Source: Serpula lacrymans var. lacrymans S7.9 (taxonomy: Eukaryota; Basidiomycota; Agaricomycetes; Boletales; Serpulaceae). From it: a stretch of DNA of 64,000 nucleotides. The translations under genes were made by a program, and so were the position numbers. Positions 31,744-43,283 of this stretch are shown one piece after another. The number at the start of each line of letters is the position of its first letter. Position 1 is the first letter of the stretch. The notes below the pieces were generated by a model. It was not told the DNA's origin, did not search any database, and saw only the letters and a program-made list of their open reading frames with translations. The DNA lies in contig NW_006763302.1 of NCBI RefSeq assembly GCF_000218685.1, positions 1,334,375 through 1,398,374 of the forward strand, written 5' to 3'.

Positions 31744-32492
31744 TGTTGATGATGAGAACTGTAGTTAGAAAAACCACACAAAAACAAACTAACATACAAT
31801 CCTCCCAGATTCCATGGAACTTGTTTATGGGCTTTGCCTCCTAGAACAGTGGGTGCTCTGGTTGTTCGTGGGTGCTATGTATAACAATCCTTCAAAGTCA
31901 AACCCAGAGATGTATGGGTGTGGGTTTTGAGGAGGAGGGATAGTTGGAATAAAGAAGATAGGGGCTTTGTAGCAAGTTTGGACAAGCACTACCTTGCTAA
32001 TTGTAACACAAGGTAGGTTTGAGAATGACAAGATAATGAGGTTCCCAGTGGTAGCAGGCTCCTGATGCACAGACTGTAGTGCTCAGAAGGACTCTAATTG
32101 AAAGGGATGACAATGACGTTCAAAAGTGATGAGTGACAATGACAGCAGTTAACAGTGGTAGCAGCGGGAAGTGTTGTGACCACACTGGATCACAAGTAGC
32201 AGAGTAGTGAGCTTGAGATTAGAGAAGAAGTCTGGATTTGAGTTCTTGTTGTTTTACAAGGTAAAATACAGGGGTTTATATAGTAAAAAGAAAGGTAGGC
32301 TATGCACAGTATAGTTGTGCAAAAAGAATGAGAAAGACCATGAAGGAAGGAATGTACGCTGACAAATCCTGCATAGGTAGTATAGGATAAGATTGTCAAA
32401 ATAAGAAAAAGAAAGGGATAGAACAATGAATGCTATATAAGTAATGTCACAGGTTTGTACAGCCATAAAATAAAGTCCAATAGCAGAAAGAG
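31744..32492 (-). repeat. Repeat A copy 5, truncated
   Basis: The CATCAACA end is present at 31744 (TGTTGATGATG on the plus strand). Homology continues through the TATA box region to about 32492 (AAGTCCAATAGCAGAAAGAG), then stops. Confidence 0.8.
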
Positions 32493-32597
32493 GGCACTGC
32501 ATTGTTGTTACAATAAGCGGTGGGTTAACCATTATAAACGTCAAGAACAATATATTGGGTTTTGATGGCCATTAGGTCCTCTTGGTATTCCTCCGAC

Positions 32598-33299
32598 TGT
32601 AAGGACCATTTTATTATTTTCTTATCTTCGCTATATCTTGGTTCTTGAACACTTTTCCTATTACACCTCTGGCTCTAGGGCTAGAGGTATCATTTGCCAT
32701 TTTACTTCTCATAGCCCTCACAGGCTTTCTTAACCATTGCTACCATTTTATATCACAGATCAGAGACTGGGTATCGCTCCCAGCCAGCCAGCACACTGGG
32801 TAGGGACTGGTAGTAGGCATTCCTCCAACCAGCTCCAAGCCCCAGTAAAGCCTGGATACACTAATAAACACTTTGTTCAGGATTGTACCTCATCATGAGG
32901 ATACGGTTCCTGAACACATGTAACAAACCTCTATTATTAGTACAAATTTCTCACCGCTGATTAATCAAGTTAAAAGTCGTACAATAGTTGTTCTCTCTTT
33001 TTCTTATTGGCCAATTGATTTCTCAGACCACTTTTCAAATATTCTCCTTTCAATCTGAGGAACGAACAGTTCACTATATAAAGCCTTACCTATTCATGTA
33101 TGGCTCCTTAGTTTTCTATTACTGAATTTACCCGCTTTACTCCTCAACAAAAACCTTTGAAGCTTACCTCTCAAAGTCCTCTACTCGCTATATTAACTAG
33201 CGTCTGTCGACCTCAAGCTCATCGAACCTCTTACTCCCTGCAAGTGCAGAAGGAGACAGGTTTTGTTTTTGTTATAGTTTATCGTTGCCTCACACCAAC
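32598..33299 (+). mobile_element. Candidate LTR of family C, solo
   Basis: It starts TGTAAGGACC like the candidate 3' LTR of gypsy-C at 59251, shares the block CCTCTGGCTCTAGGGCTAGAGG in diverged form, and contains a TATA box (CTATATAAAGCC near 33075). The end at ACCAACA is a guess and no target duplication was found. Confidence 0.4.
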
Positions 33300-33529
33300 A
33301 CGGGCCAAGTTTCTATTTCACTCTCATAATTCACTCTTTCTGAATCATAATAGTTAGTGATGAATGCATAGGGCAAACATTGTGAGTGGAAAACAACTAA
33401 CCAGAAACATCAGAATCCTCTGATTGAGATAACAGCTGCTGTAGAAGTTCATTGAGATAGGATACATGATAAATGAGTAGGAAAAGCGTCACAATTTTTT
33501 CAAAAATAGGTGTACTAAATTTGACTGTT

Positions 33530-34101
33530 TTATTTAATACACCCTTGTTCCTCTAAGAAGTAATGACAGTCCGTAGTGGCAGCTGTAGATGACTGTACTT
33601 TGAGTAAATTGTCAAAACCCTTGTTAAGATCATCGACTAAGGCTGGTTGCTCCGGTACACCCAAGGTGAATTGGAACTTTGCACCTGCTAGAGTTCCATA
33701 TGACCAATTGCTAAAGTTACCATTGGGACCACAGTATAACTTGAAATCCTTGACTTTCCCAATAATAATCATGGCAGACTCATCGCCAGTTTGCTTGGTG
33801 ATAACCCCATGACCGTTGCCTAATTGTTTCCAGCCCATGCAGGACAAGAATACTGCAGATGCAACATAAGTGGAGAGGCTGCGGGTGTTGTTACAATAAG
33901 AGACAGCATCGAATACAATGACAAGGGTAAGAAGGAAGAGCTGAAAAAAATCTGTGTTGAAGTATTCATTTAAATAATATAAATTAGGAGGCACTTTACC
34001 TCTTTAGTGTGGATGATGTTGTAATTGTAGAACCAGCGGTTGCCATCATCATCAGTTGAAATGATGACTTGGTTTGGACTCAAACTCCACATGATCCACA
34101 T
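33530..34101 (-). CDS. Unrecognised two-exon gene
   Basis: Exons 34101-34000 and 33940-33530 join in phase 0 across a 59-bp intron (GTAAAG ... TTTTTTTCAG), giving 170 residues from an ATG. The start reads MWIMWSLSPNQVIISTDDDG and the first exon ends FYNYNIIHTKE. The second exon opens with a hydrophobic stretch (LFLLTLVIVFDAVSY), then reads YVASAVFLSCMGWKQLGNGH and ITKQTGDESAMIIIGKVKDF, and ends LEEQGCIK. I do not recognise the family. The intact frame, in-phase splice and lack of copies elsewhere in the window argue for a real gene or a gene fragment carried by a Helitron, whose relic begins just downstream on the other strand. A single membrane segment is possible. Confidence 0.5.
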
Positions 34102-34218
34102 AGGAGAACTGGTCTAGACTATAATGTAGACGTCACGTTCTACAGGTCATCAGTTTTGAACAATTTGGAAAAGATGACAGGTTGACTGCAACAAAACTCT
34201 TTACAACAACAAAACATC

Positions 34219-36095
34219 ATGTCTATGTTCTCAGTTCTGACAATAGAGCATATATTGCGCATATCAAACTTTGTTACATTCACTAGGGAGCAAAAAAGGT
34301 CAAAACAATTACTAGTTGAGGTCATTGAGAAATTACCTGAAGAATGGTGTGCATTATATGCTACTGCCGTAGAAGAAAAAAGGGGTTCACATAGTATAAA
34401 TCAAAAAAAAGTAGGAGTGTAATGGGAGAAGACAAAGAACCTCCCCATCAAATGGACCATCACAGGCATACAAAAAATTTCTGGATGTTGGGGATACAGA
34501 AAAAAGCAAGGGACATATCCGCCAATTTATACAACAGACAAATAACGCTGCACTTAAACAAGATATATGTGCTGTATGCGGAAGCTTGATGTTTGCTTAT
34601 GGCTTAACAAAGATCCTAGTCTCATCAATACCTCACAAAAGCTGCCTGTTTCCCTATTCACCACATCCTAAACAACACCGAGACTTTCACTAGCAAATGG
34701 TTTATGGATGGGTGAAGTACCTGTTGAGCTGAGCAGGTCAATAATCACTGAGAGGAGGTTGATACCACAATATTTCTTAGCGGTACATGTCATCAAGCTT
34801 TATCCAAAAAAATTGGTGCAAAAGATTGGGATGCCAAAGGTTTGAATAGTGGAATCAGGGAAAATGTATTGACATACCGATTGCCAACCAAGGACATTCT
34901 CAACATGGTAGCCAATTCAATCTTACTACACAGTCTTAGTGTGCTTTCGTCAACTATTAGAGTGACAATTGTTGGGCCGAAGAATATACCTGAAAGATGC
35001 ATGAATGGCCTGTTCCTAGTACAAAGAAATGCTGTGCAAGACGCACTGAAGTTCCTGCAGCATAACAACCCATTATACTCTGATATAATAATCAGTGAAG
35101 ATTGCATTGCTACCAGATAATAATGTTCCTCCAGAGCTAATGGACAATGTTCAATTTTCGTCTGACATTGATCAGCTCGAGATAGAATGTTCAAACTATG
35201 TACCAGACAGAAGTGAAGGTAAGAATTGTCAACATTCAGCGGGGAAATAAGCTCATACCCAGTGACTTGCAGAGAATCTGAAAATTTCAGGAGTTACTGA
35301 TATGGAGGATAATGAAGATGAACACAGCTCTGCCGAGCAAGGTAAGAAAATTTGCGTAGTCCTACATGGCCAGCTATTAAATTATCCCAAAGAGGCTACC
35401 ATACCATTACAAACTCTAGGAGTGGTCAATGCATCTGGAAGCAACATTCAATAAAACAAACTACTTGCTCATGCATTGGCGAATATATCAAAAGATCTGA
35501 AAAAAGGAGGTTATGCAATCAGAAGAGGATCACTGTTTGTCAATGAATACCCTCGGACTGATGAGGAAGGGATGAATTATGAGGGACAAACAGAGGATCC
35601 TAATCACATGCTTGGTACTTTCCCTTGGTTGTTTCCATATGGGCAGGGTGGCTTTGAAACAAACAAGAAAAGAAAGGTCACTTACGAACTCCATGCGCAA
35701 TGGGCATTACACTATGGAGATAAGAGGTTTCAACTGGATCATCAATTCATGTTCCAGGCATTTGGGGTTATACAGAAGAAATAAGTCTGTCGGTCTGCAT
35801 GTTTACAACTTAGCAAAAACACATTCCATCAAAATGAAGAAGCCATATAATCATTAAATGTCTCAGACTTTGCAATTGCAAGCAAAGAGGAGAGCCAAAA
35901 GAAGACCATATCAAATCCTACCATAAGATCACTCAAAAGGCACTTATCCACCATCAGGGCTAAAGTAATGGGTACGGATGAATCCAGGATTAAACTTTGA
36001 AAACAAGTTTGGGGATTCACCATTATGAAAAATCCACCATCAATTTGGTTAACAATAAACCCTTCCAATTCTCATGATCCTATAGCCCAGGTTCT
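34219..36095 (+). pseudogene. Helitron Rep/helicase protein, N-terminal region, decayed
   Basis: Ordered plus-strand pieces match Agaricomycete Helitron proteins. First comes an EKLPEEWCALYATAVEEKR head, then a cysteine pair (ICAVCGSL) and LFPYSPHPKQH. A DUF6570-like block follows at 34842-35120 (IRVTIVGPKNIPERCMNGLF, DALKFLQHNNPLYSDI), then Helitron_like_N (GTFPWLFPYGQGGFETNKKR near 35615-35675, then FMFQAFGVIQKK). It ends KNPPSIWLTINPSNSHDPIA near 36030-36090. Stops and frame changes interrupt it repeatedly. At about 36096 it meets another Helitron piece on the opposite strand. Confidence 0.75.
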
Positions 36096-36744
36096 TACAG
36101 GCAGGTGCAGAAATCAATCAATCTCACATGTCCAGCTTGTAGTATCAGGAATGTGTTTTGTAATTGAGTCACAACACTATCCCAATAGATAGTTTCAAAA
36201 TGACGTGACACATATTGATCACCCCAGCCCATGACATAACCAACTACCTCTGGTGCGCTGAATTCTTGCTTGCGACTTAGTGTGTTGGCACATCTTTGAA
36301 GCATTTTTTTGTTAGCATTTTATAGGTCTGCATTTTGCCTCTCCTTAGCTCTGTGGAAAGCCAACGTCCTTGCGAGCAGGGCAGTTATGTTTGAAGATTC
36401 CCTTTGCTTTTTGGACATGTTATTTGTTATATACGAGGCAAGACCTTTGTTCCAAGTCCATTTAGCATTAGTTTAACATCATGATTAGCATATATGCATT
36501 CCATAATTTCAGGGTTCCATGCGTTGAGGTATGCCCATAGTTTTTTTGAATCCCACTTCCCAAACTTGTCTGCCCAATCTTCTGATGCTAGTGAGAATGG
36601 TGCCTGTTGTTTGCAAACAAAGTGGCCATCCACAAGTTTTTGGCATCCTTTGCCACATCTATGAAGTTGGAGTGATTTGCTCAAGGTCGCTTCTGCTTGT
36701 TTGGCCACATCTTCATAATTGTCATTAGGTTGCGTTAGGGCCGC
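36096..36744 (-). pseudogene. Helitron Rep-region fragment
   Basis: On the minus strand: ALTQPNDNYEDVAKQAEATL, LQLHRCGKGCQK, FGKWDSKKLWAYLNAWNPEI, ANHDVKLMLNG and VGYVMGWGDQYVSRHFET. A closely related piece lies at 55176-56023. The right edge (GGGCCGC) is repeat A copy 4. Undoing the proposed inversion joins it to 18566-18647. Confidence 0.75.
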
Positions 36745-38623
36745 TGTCATGCGCCAAAATTGATTGGTAGCATGGACAGGTGTCAATAACGAAGCGAATA
36801 TTCGAAAAGACTCGCCTTTGCGCCACACAGGCACAGTGCCACGTGGAATAGTAATTAATATTGCCTGTTTCGAACTTGTGGCTGATCAGCACCACCTCTA
36901 TTAGGCAATCCAGTCACGCTCACCTTTGCTTTTCCATCCAGTACTTTCCGTGTTTCGGCATTTCGGCAAATTTTCGCGTCGCCACTGGCTACACATTTCA
37001 TTGCGCCCTCGCTTTTGTTGTTTCCCTTACTCCCCTTCCTTTGCCTAGCCCCACCATGGGCCCCTTCCTCTCCTTTTTATTCTCACCCGACGGTTGTTTC
37101 TGGATCCCCATTCTAATCCACTTTTTCGTCACCTCCACCCTCCTCCTGCTCATATTATTTGCACCCCCACCATTTCTGATGTCACCACTTCCTATCCGCT
37201 TCCGTTGCCGATCCATTGACTACCACGTGCCGCTGCTGATATCCGATCCGTTGACTACCACATGCCACTGCTGATATCCAATCCGTTGACTACCACGTGC
37301 CACTGCTGATATCAGCAAAGCCCCGGCAGCCGGTCCAAATAGGGCAACAGGTCCATCTTCATGACGTCAATCTGCCATCATATACTATCAAAACATTGGT
37401 CGCTCGTCTTGCCTGGTTGGAGCGTGGGTGGGTAGTTTTTGAGCTGGAGAAGGTTCATCCCCTCGCGTCGCCCATGTTCATCGCTGTCCCATTCACTTGG
37501 GTACACTTATCCTTTGTCCATCATCTTCGCTACAGCTACACCTACCACACGCTGCCTGGGACTCACTTGTTCCAAATTGGAACTACTCCTCTCCCTCCCT
37601 CGTTTGATTAGGTGGTCCAACATAACCAGTCCATTGGTAAGGCCATGGAACTGTCGGATTTGGACTAGGTGGTGGACCGGTGGCTCCAGTTTCTTTTTTT
37701 TCAGCAGAACATTCATTTGCAGTGCGATTATTTTTGATTTTTGAATCATTTTTATGGACACATATTTTTTTAGAATGCCTGACTGACAATAAAGGAACTG
37801 TGTTGATACTAATAGTGTTTTTCCTTGCCCTTTTTTTTACTGCATCTTCCCATGACATCATGATTTTCCTGCTCTCTTTTTGCTATTGGACTTTACTTTA
37901 TGGCTGTACAAACCTGTGACATTACTCACAGCATTCATTGTTCTATCCCTTTCTTTCCCTTATTTTGATGATCTTATCCTGTAGCAACTACGCAGGATTC
38001 GTCAGCGTACATTCCTTCCTTCATGTTCTTTCTCATTCTTTTTGCGCAGCTATACTGTGCATAGCCTACCTTTCTTTTCACTATATAAACCCCTGTATTT
38101 TACCTTGTAAAAACAACAAAGAACTCGATTCCAGACTTCTTCTCTACTCTCAAGTTCACTACTCTGCTACTTGTGATCCAGTGTGGTCACCACACTTCCC
38201 ACTTCTACCACTGTTAACTGCTGTCATCGTCACTTCCAACTTCTGAAGTCATTTTCATCCCTTTTGATTAGAGTCCTTCTGAGCACTACAGTTTGTGCGT
38301 CAGGAGCCTGCTATCACTGGGAACCTTGTCACCTCGTCATCTTTGTCGTTCTCAAACCTACTTTGTGCTACAATTAGCAAGGTAGTGCTCGTCATTAAGC
38401 CCCCATCTTCTATAAATTCAACTATCCCTCCTCCTCAAAACCCACACCCATACATCTCTGGGTTTTACTTTGAAGGACCTTCATACATACCACCCCACGA
38501 ACAACCAGAGCACCCACTGTTCTAGGAGGCAAAGTCCATAAACAAGTTCCGTGGAATCTGGGAGGATTGTTTGTTAGTTTGTTTTTGTGTGTGGTTTTCT
38601 AACAACAGTTCTCATCATCGACA
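36745..38623 (+). repeat. Repeat A copy 4 (1879 bp)
   Basis: It runs from TGTCATGCGCC to CATCGACA. It is about 63 bp longer than copies 2 and 3 because of the internal tandem repeat at 37205-37312. The left flank is Helitron and the right flank is gypsy-B gag. Confidence 0.87.
37205..37312 (+). repeat. Triplicated unit of about 33 bp inside repeat A copy 4
   Basis: Three consecutive imperfect copies of a unit built on CCGTTGACTACCACGTGCCA and CTGCTGATATC. Other repeat A copies have one. Expansion probably arose by replication slippage. Confidence 0.85.
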
Positions 38624-39880
38624 GCGTGACTGGGCGCGTCAGCAAATCCGTTCCTTCTAACAAGGCAACATGAGGACAGATGATTACGTTACCCGGTTCC
38701 TGGCCCTCTCCATTCAAGGAGGGCTCTGCAATGAACACGCAGTAGAACTGCTGGAGCGCAATGTGAACCCCCGCATTGCAGAACAAATCTACTTGCAGGA
38801 TACAAGAAACGACAACTTGGCCCTGGTGGCTGAGGAAGTACGATGAGTCGGTAGAGCCGTAGAGCTCTACACTATGCACCAAGATGGCAGGTCCAGCACC
38901 AAAAACAACACATCCCAGAGGCGCCCTGGGTCATTAAACCAACCTAATCACTCTCACAGGTTCAAGCCGTTTGGGCTGCAGCCAGGACAGGGTGCTCCTA
39001 TGGATATCAGCGCAGTCCAAGGCGGACAAATGTGCAGATTCAAGGGCAACTGTTACAACTGTGGAAATGGGTCTCAGATGGGGGTACAATAATGTACGGA
39101 TCAAAGAAACAGATGCTTGGAAGGCCGCGTTTACGTGCCACTGAGGATCCTTTGAACCCCTTGTTATGTTCTTTGGGTTAACCAACTCACCGGCAATGTT
39201 CTAGAGCATGATGAATGAGATCTTTGCGGATATGGAAAACTGTGTTGTCATTTAAATTTACAATTTATTAATATTTAAGAAGTCGGACGATGAGGCTGAG
39301 TACAACAGGATTGTGCAAGAAGTCCTATGACGCTTATAGGAATGGGACCTATTCGTCAAACCCAAAAAATGTAATTTTAAAGTGAAGGAAGTAGACTTCC
39401 TTGGTATGATCATAGGCCAGAATGGAGTCAGGATGGACCCTGAGAAAGTTCAAGCTATATTGGATTGGCCAAAACCTACTTGTGTCAAAGGAGTTAGGGC
39501 CTTCCTTGGCTTAAGCAATTTCTACCGAAGATTTATTGAAAACTTTGCAAAAATCACGAGACCGTTGAATGATCTCACTAAAAAGGATATTGTTTGGCAC
39601 TGGGGCGCCAAAGAACAAGAGGCTTTTGATAAGCTTAAACAGGCATTTACAACAGCGCCCATATTAGCATTTCCAGAATTAGACAAAGAGTTCCGGCTAG
39701 AAACCGACTCTTCTGATTTTGCTACTGGGGCTGTTTTGTCCATTAAATGCCCTGACAATCTTTGGAGGCCTTGTGCCTATTTATTGCATAGTTTGTTGCC
39801 TACAGAGCGCAACTATCAAATATACAACAAAGAGATGCTGGCCATCATTAGAGCTCTAGAGCACTGACAGCACTACTTAG
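38624..39880 (+). pseudogene. Gypsy-B copy 2 gag-pol remainder
   Basis: From 38624 the gag continues (NMRTDDYVTRFLALSIQGG-like text, PFGLQPGQGAPMDI). It breaks off inside the zinc knuckle (NCYNCGNG) and jumps to RT (QMGVQ, from MDLRWGYNN). RT to RNase H continues: FLGMIIGQNGVRMDPEKVQA, FLGLSNFYRRFIENFAKI, ETDSSDFATGAVL, NYQIYNKEMLAIIRALEH. Stops are scattered in it. The junction shares an ATGG with the lost sequence. It ends against a truncated LTR-B at 39883. Its 5' part is now at 20465-27938, on the other side of the proposed inversion. Confidence 0.8.
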
Positions 39881-39882
39881 AT

Positions 39883-40166
39883 ATTGCCTTCTTCTTATTT
39901 TTAGATACAACTCTCTCACACAGTGGAGCTGGTCATGTAGGCTAGGCCCCATGGCATCATTAGCCACTATTTTTATCAACTGTATAGTACATAAGTACAA
40001 ACAACTCTGTAGTAGTATATATACCCCAATAGATCCAGGAGACTCCTCAGCAAGTCCTCCTGTGTATACCAACAAACTCACTGCAGCCTGAGGGGTAACC
40101 ACTCCCATCATCTTTTTTATAGTGTGTTTTTGTGTGCGCCAGAGTAAGTCACTCTTAGTTGTTACA
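39883..40166 (+). mobile_element. LTR-B, 5'-truncated
   Basis: It matches LTR-B from the ATTGCCTT... pyrimidine region to the end GTTGTTACA. It is fused directly to RNase H sequence of gypsy-B copy 2, so an internal deletion removed the rest of pol and the LTR start. Confidence 0.8.
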
Positions 40167-40555
40167 AATTCCCTACCTGCCCACAGTGATCCTGAAACAG
40201 AATACTATGAAGACTTATCAGCTTCATCCTCTCCAATCAGTGAATTAGAAGAGTTAGTTTTAGCAGTTGACAATGTAGCCTTTGAAATCTCCCAACTTTG
40301 CCAATACATTGCACTTATTAAAGGACACATTCACAGCTGCTCAAGGATTCTTGTGGGAATCAGATCAAGTGTCCAAAGAATTATTCAGATTTAATTTGAT
40401 TCACCTGAAGCACTGCCCAATCAAGATCTACAAACAGAGAATTCTAGAAACCCCTCGTTGGAACAACAGCTCATGGAGACGTGAACTCAGACAACAAGTA
40501 GCAAACCACAAAACTGCTCTCCTAGTGTTAGCAGATCGAATCGCCCCACACCTTT
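40167..40555 (+). pseudogene. Unrecognised coding fragment between two LTR-B ends
   Basis: Two overlapping frames read SDPETEYYEDLSASSSPISE and LEELVLAVDNVAFEISQLCQ, then (after one frame change) AAQGFLWESDQVSKELFRFN and WRRELRQQVANHKTALLVLA. The composition looks coding, acidic then helical. It matches none of the elements in this window and I do not recognise it. It could be a Gag of another element or host sequence. Confidence 0.35.
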
Positions 40556-40633
40556 TGTAACAACCAAGAGTTAGTTACTCTAGTGCACACAGAACACACT
40601 ATAAGGAAGATAATGGGAGTGGTTACCCCTTAG
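40556..40633 (-). mobile_element. LTR-B 3' end fragment
   Basis: Seventy-eight bases from TGTAACAACC to GGTTACCCCTTAG match the LTR-B end in reverse. It is joined to integrase sequence of gypsy-B copy 3. Confidence 0.8.
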
Positions 40634-42868
40634 GCCGTACCAGTGGCAGTAATGGTTTTGTTGGTGGGTATGAATATCACTTCTTTGGAGAAGCAATCAA
40701 CTACCACCATTACTGAATCATACCCATTTGACTCGGGCAGATCCGTTGTGAAATCAACCGGTATATCCTGCCAAGGACCAGCTGGTATTGGATTTGGCAT
40801 AAGTTTACCGGCTGGCGATTGATGAGAATTCTTAGCCATGGCACATCTCAGGCAGGATTTTACGTATTCCTGTATGTCTTTGACCATGCCAGGCCACATG
40901 TAGTTTCTGGAGATCAACTCCATTGTTCATTGCCACCCAGGGTGCTCAGCCACTGGAGTGTCGTGATGTCTGTCTATTGCTTGATCCTTGCAGACTCAGG
41001 CACATAGATTTTGTCCTTAAAACGGAAGAGCCCATCTACCCATAAATAGTTTTCATTGCCATCAAGGTGTGCCTTCTCTTCTGAGGAGATGTCTTTCCTG
41101 AAGATTTCCAGGAGATCAGAATCTTGCCCAATTCTAACATTGGCAACCCTTGATTGGTCTATCAAGGTAACACCTTTGTTATCATCTCTTATGCCATTGG
41201 CATGATCCTCTCTTCTGGATAAAGAATTGGCTTTCCCCATAGAGCTTCCAGGCTTATGAATTAATTTATAGTTAAACCTAGACAAGTATACCACGTAGCG
41301 GGCCTGTTTCCGGTTCAAGTCTTGGGCCATCATAAAATGATTCTTATGATCAGTTGAAATTTCAAATTGGTGCCTAGCACCTTCTAAGTAGTGCTGCCAG
41401 TGCTCTAGAGCTCTAATGATGGCCAGCATCTCTTTGTTGTATATTTGATAGTTGCCATTTTGTCAAGATCTTGGCACCAGCCAGTTTGTCTACTAGCTGA
41501 CTGATCAAAGGCAGCGAATATGCATTTTTAACCGTGTGCTCATTCACGTAACAATAGTCCATAATCATACACTTTTTTCCATTCTTTTTATGAATGAAGA
41601 ACACCAGGGACGTCATAGGACTTTTGGAAGGTCTGATGTAACCTTTCCTAAGCTATTCGTCTATGAAACTTGATACCTCATCTCTTTCTGGAGCAAAGAG
41701 TGGTATCATGTGTCCTTTTCTTGGTTTGAAGGTGTTTTTCAAATCTATAGCATGGTCCCAGGGCTTAGCCTCTGGGAAGCGCTCTGATTTATGTTTTGAA
41801 AAGGCTTTCCAGAAGTCATTGTACTCGGGAGGTACCAGCCTCTTGAGCTCTTCTTCAGGTTTTACCTCATCATTGTCATTGTTGATCTTTTTTAAAGATC
41901 TGAGCTCATAAACATGACCAGCATTTATCTTTTCAAGACGCTCATTGTGACGGACATGATTTGGTTTACCCAAATTCACACACTCCTGAGGGCAATGTGA
42001 CAATGTGACAACCCCTGTCTGCCAGTTGATCTCAGGATTGTGTTTAAATCGCCAGGTCCAGCCCAAGATTAAATTAATCTTTCCTAGTTGGGTAGCTTTG
42101 GCGGTGACTTGTTCTCTGTGTCCTTGGTATTTGACCACAAAAGAACACTTGTGCGTGATGCAGCCACCCGCGTTCAGCGTACTGTCAATGTTATAGACGG
42201 GAATAGATACATCTAATTTTACAAGGGGGAGTCCAATTTGCTCCGCCCAGACCTGATCTATGAAGATTCTGTTAGCGCCTGAATCAAGCAGTGCGCTGGT
42301 TGTGTGTACTATGCCCCGGGCAAGGTTTTCCACACCAACGTCTAAATGGATCTCCTTTTGGAATAAATATGTGCGCATCAACACACACCTTGGGATTTTG
42401 GGAAAGGGTGGCTCCAGTGAAGAAGAAGGGGTATCAAAAGTGACATGTTTTTCTATTTTATTTTTACCAGAATCAAGCACCCTAGTGTTTGTCTCGCCGG
42501 GGCCATGCTCTAAGGGAAACGCTGGTGTAGCGGTAGTGTCATAAATATTACAGTCACAATGTTTCATACATGTACATTCTTTTGATAATAAATTTAAAAA
42601 TCTATTTACAAATTGGGGAGCCATCCCCGTCTTTCCTTTATTGCTTGTGCAACACCTCGGAGCAGGGGCCACTTTGTTGTGGTTTGCTTCATTGTTCATA
42701 GGAGCGAAGGTACCCAAGTGACCTAAGCTCCGAACTTTTTTCCCTGAGCCTTCATCTCATTGACCTGTTGGTCATAGAAAAAGGCCCGGATTTCGTTGTA
42801 CGAACAACCGGCCAGAGTTTGGAGCCGATTGTCCGGTTTCTTGGACTCTAATTGGTGCGCCTGGCGCC
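40634..42868 (-). pseudogene. Gypsy-B copy 3 pol fragments
   Basis: From right to left on the minus strand: the gag-pol junction and protease (SALLDSGANRIFIDQVWAEQ); the start of RT (VFFIHKKNGKKCMIMDYCYV, VDKLAGAKIL); then, after an internal deletion near 41463, RNase H (YQIYNKEMLAIIRALEHW); and integrase (ISRNYMWPGMVKDIQEY, VMVVVDCFSKEVIF). RT fingers to RNase H is missing. It stops inside integrase. LTR-A is inserted at its right border. Confidence 0.82.
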
Positions 42869-43283
42869 TGTTACGATTTGTCTATCTATATTATGGACTA
42901 CTCATTTCTCTTTACTCATCGGTTATACCATCGGACTGATGACTCACATCCCTCATGTACACTTCCGCTCCTCCCGCATTTCTATTACTTTGTATAGTAC
43001 TCAGTCCTCAACGGACAGACCTACCCTAGATAGGACACAACTCCTATTGCCGACTTACTTCTCTATAAATACGCTTGTAACAGTAGTAGTATTCTCCAAT
43101 ACGATTCTACGCAGTTTACGCTTACAAAGCTAGACTCCTAAGATCAGCCTTCCATACGGAAGAAGACCAACAACCGTTGGAATCCCTCTATTCAGAACTA
43201 CATCCTCGAACTTGTCTTTGGATAAGTCTCTTTGAACAAACCCGACGAACCCTCAGACTTTGTTAAGCACCTTGTGCATAACA
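42869..43283 (+). mobile_element. Solo LTR-A (415 bp) with GCGCC target duplication
   Basis: It runs from TGTTACGATTTG to GTGCATAACA. GCGCC lies at 42864-42868 and 43284-43288, and the uninterrupted gypsy-B has a single GCGCC at this place near 53341-53351. The insertion splits gypsy-B copy 3 gag. Confidence 0.95.
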
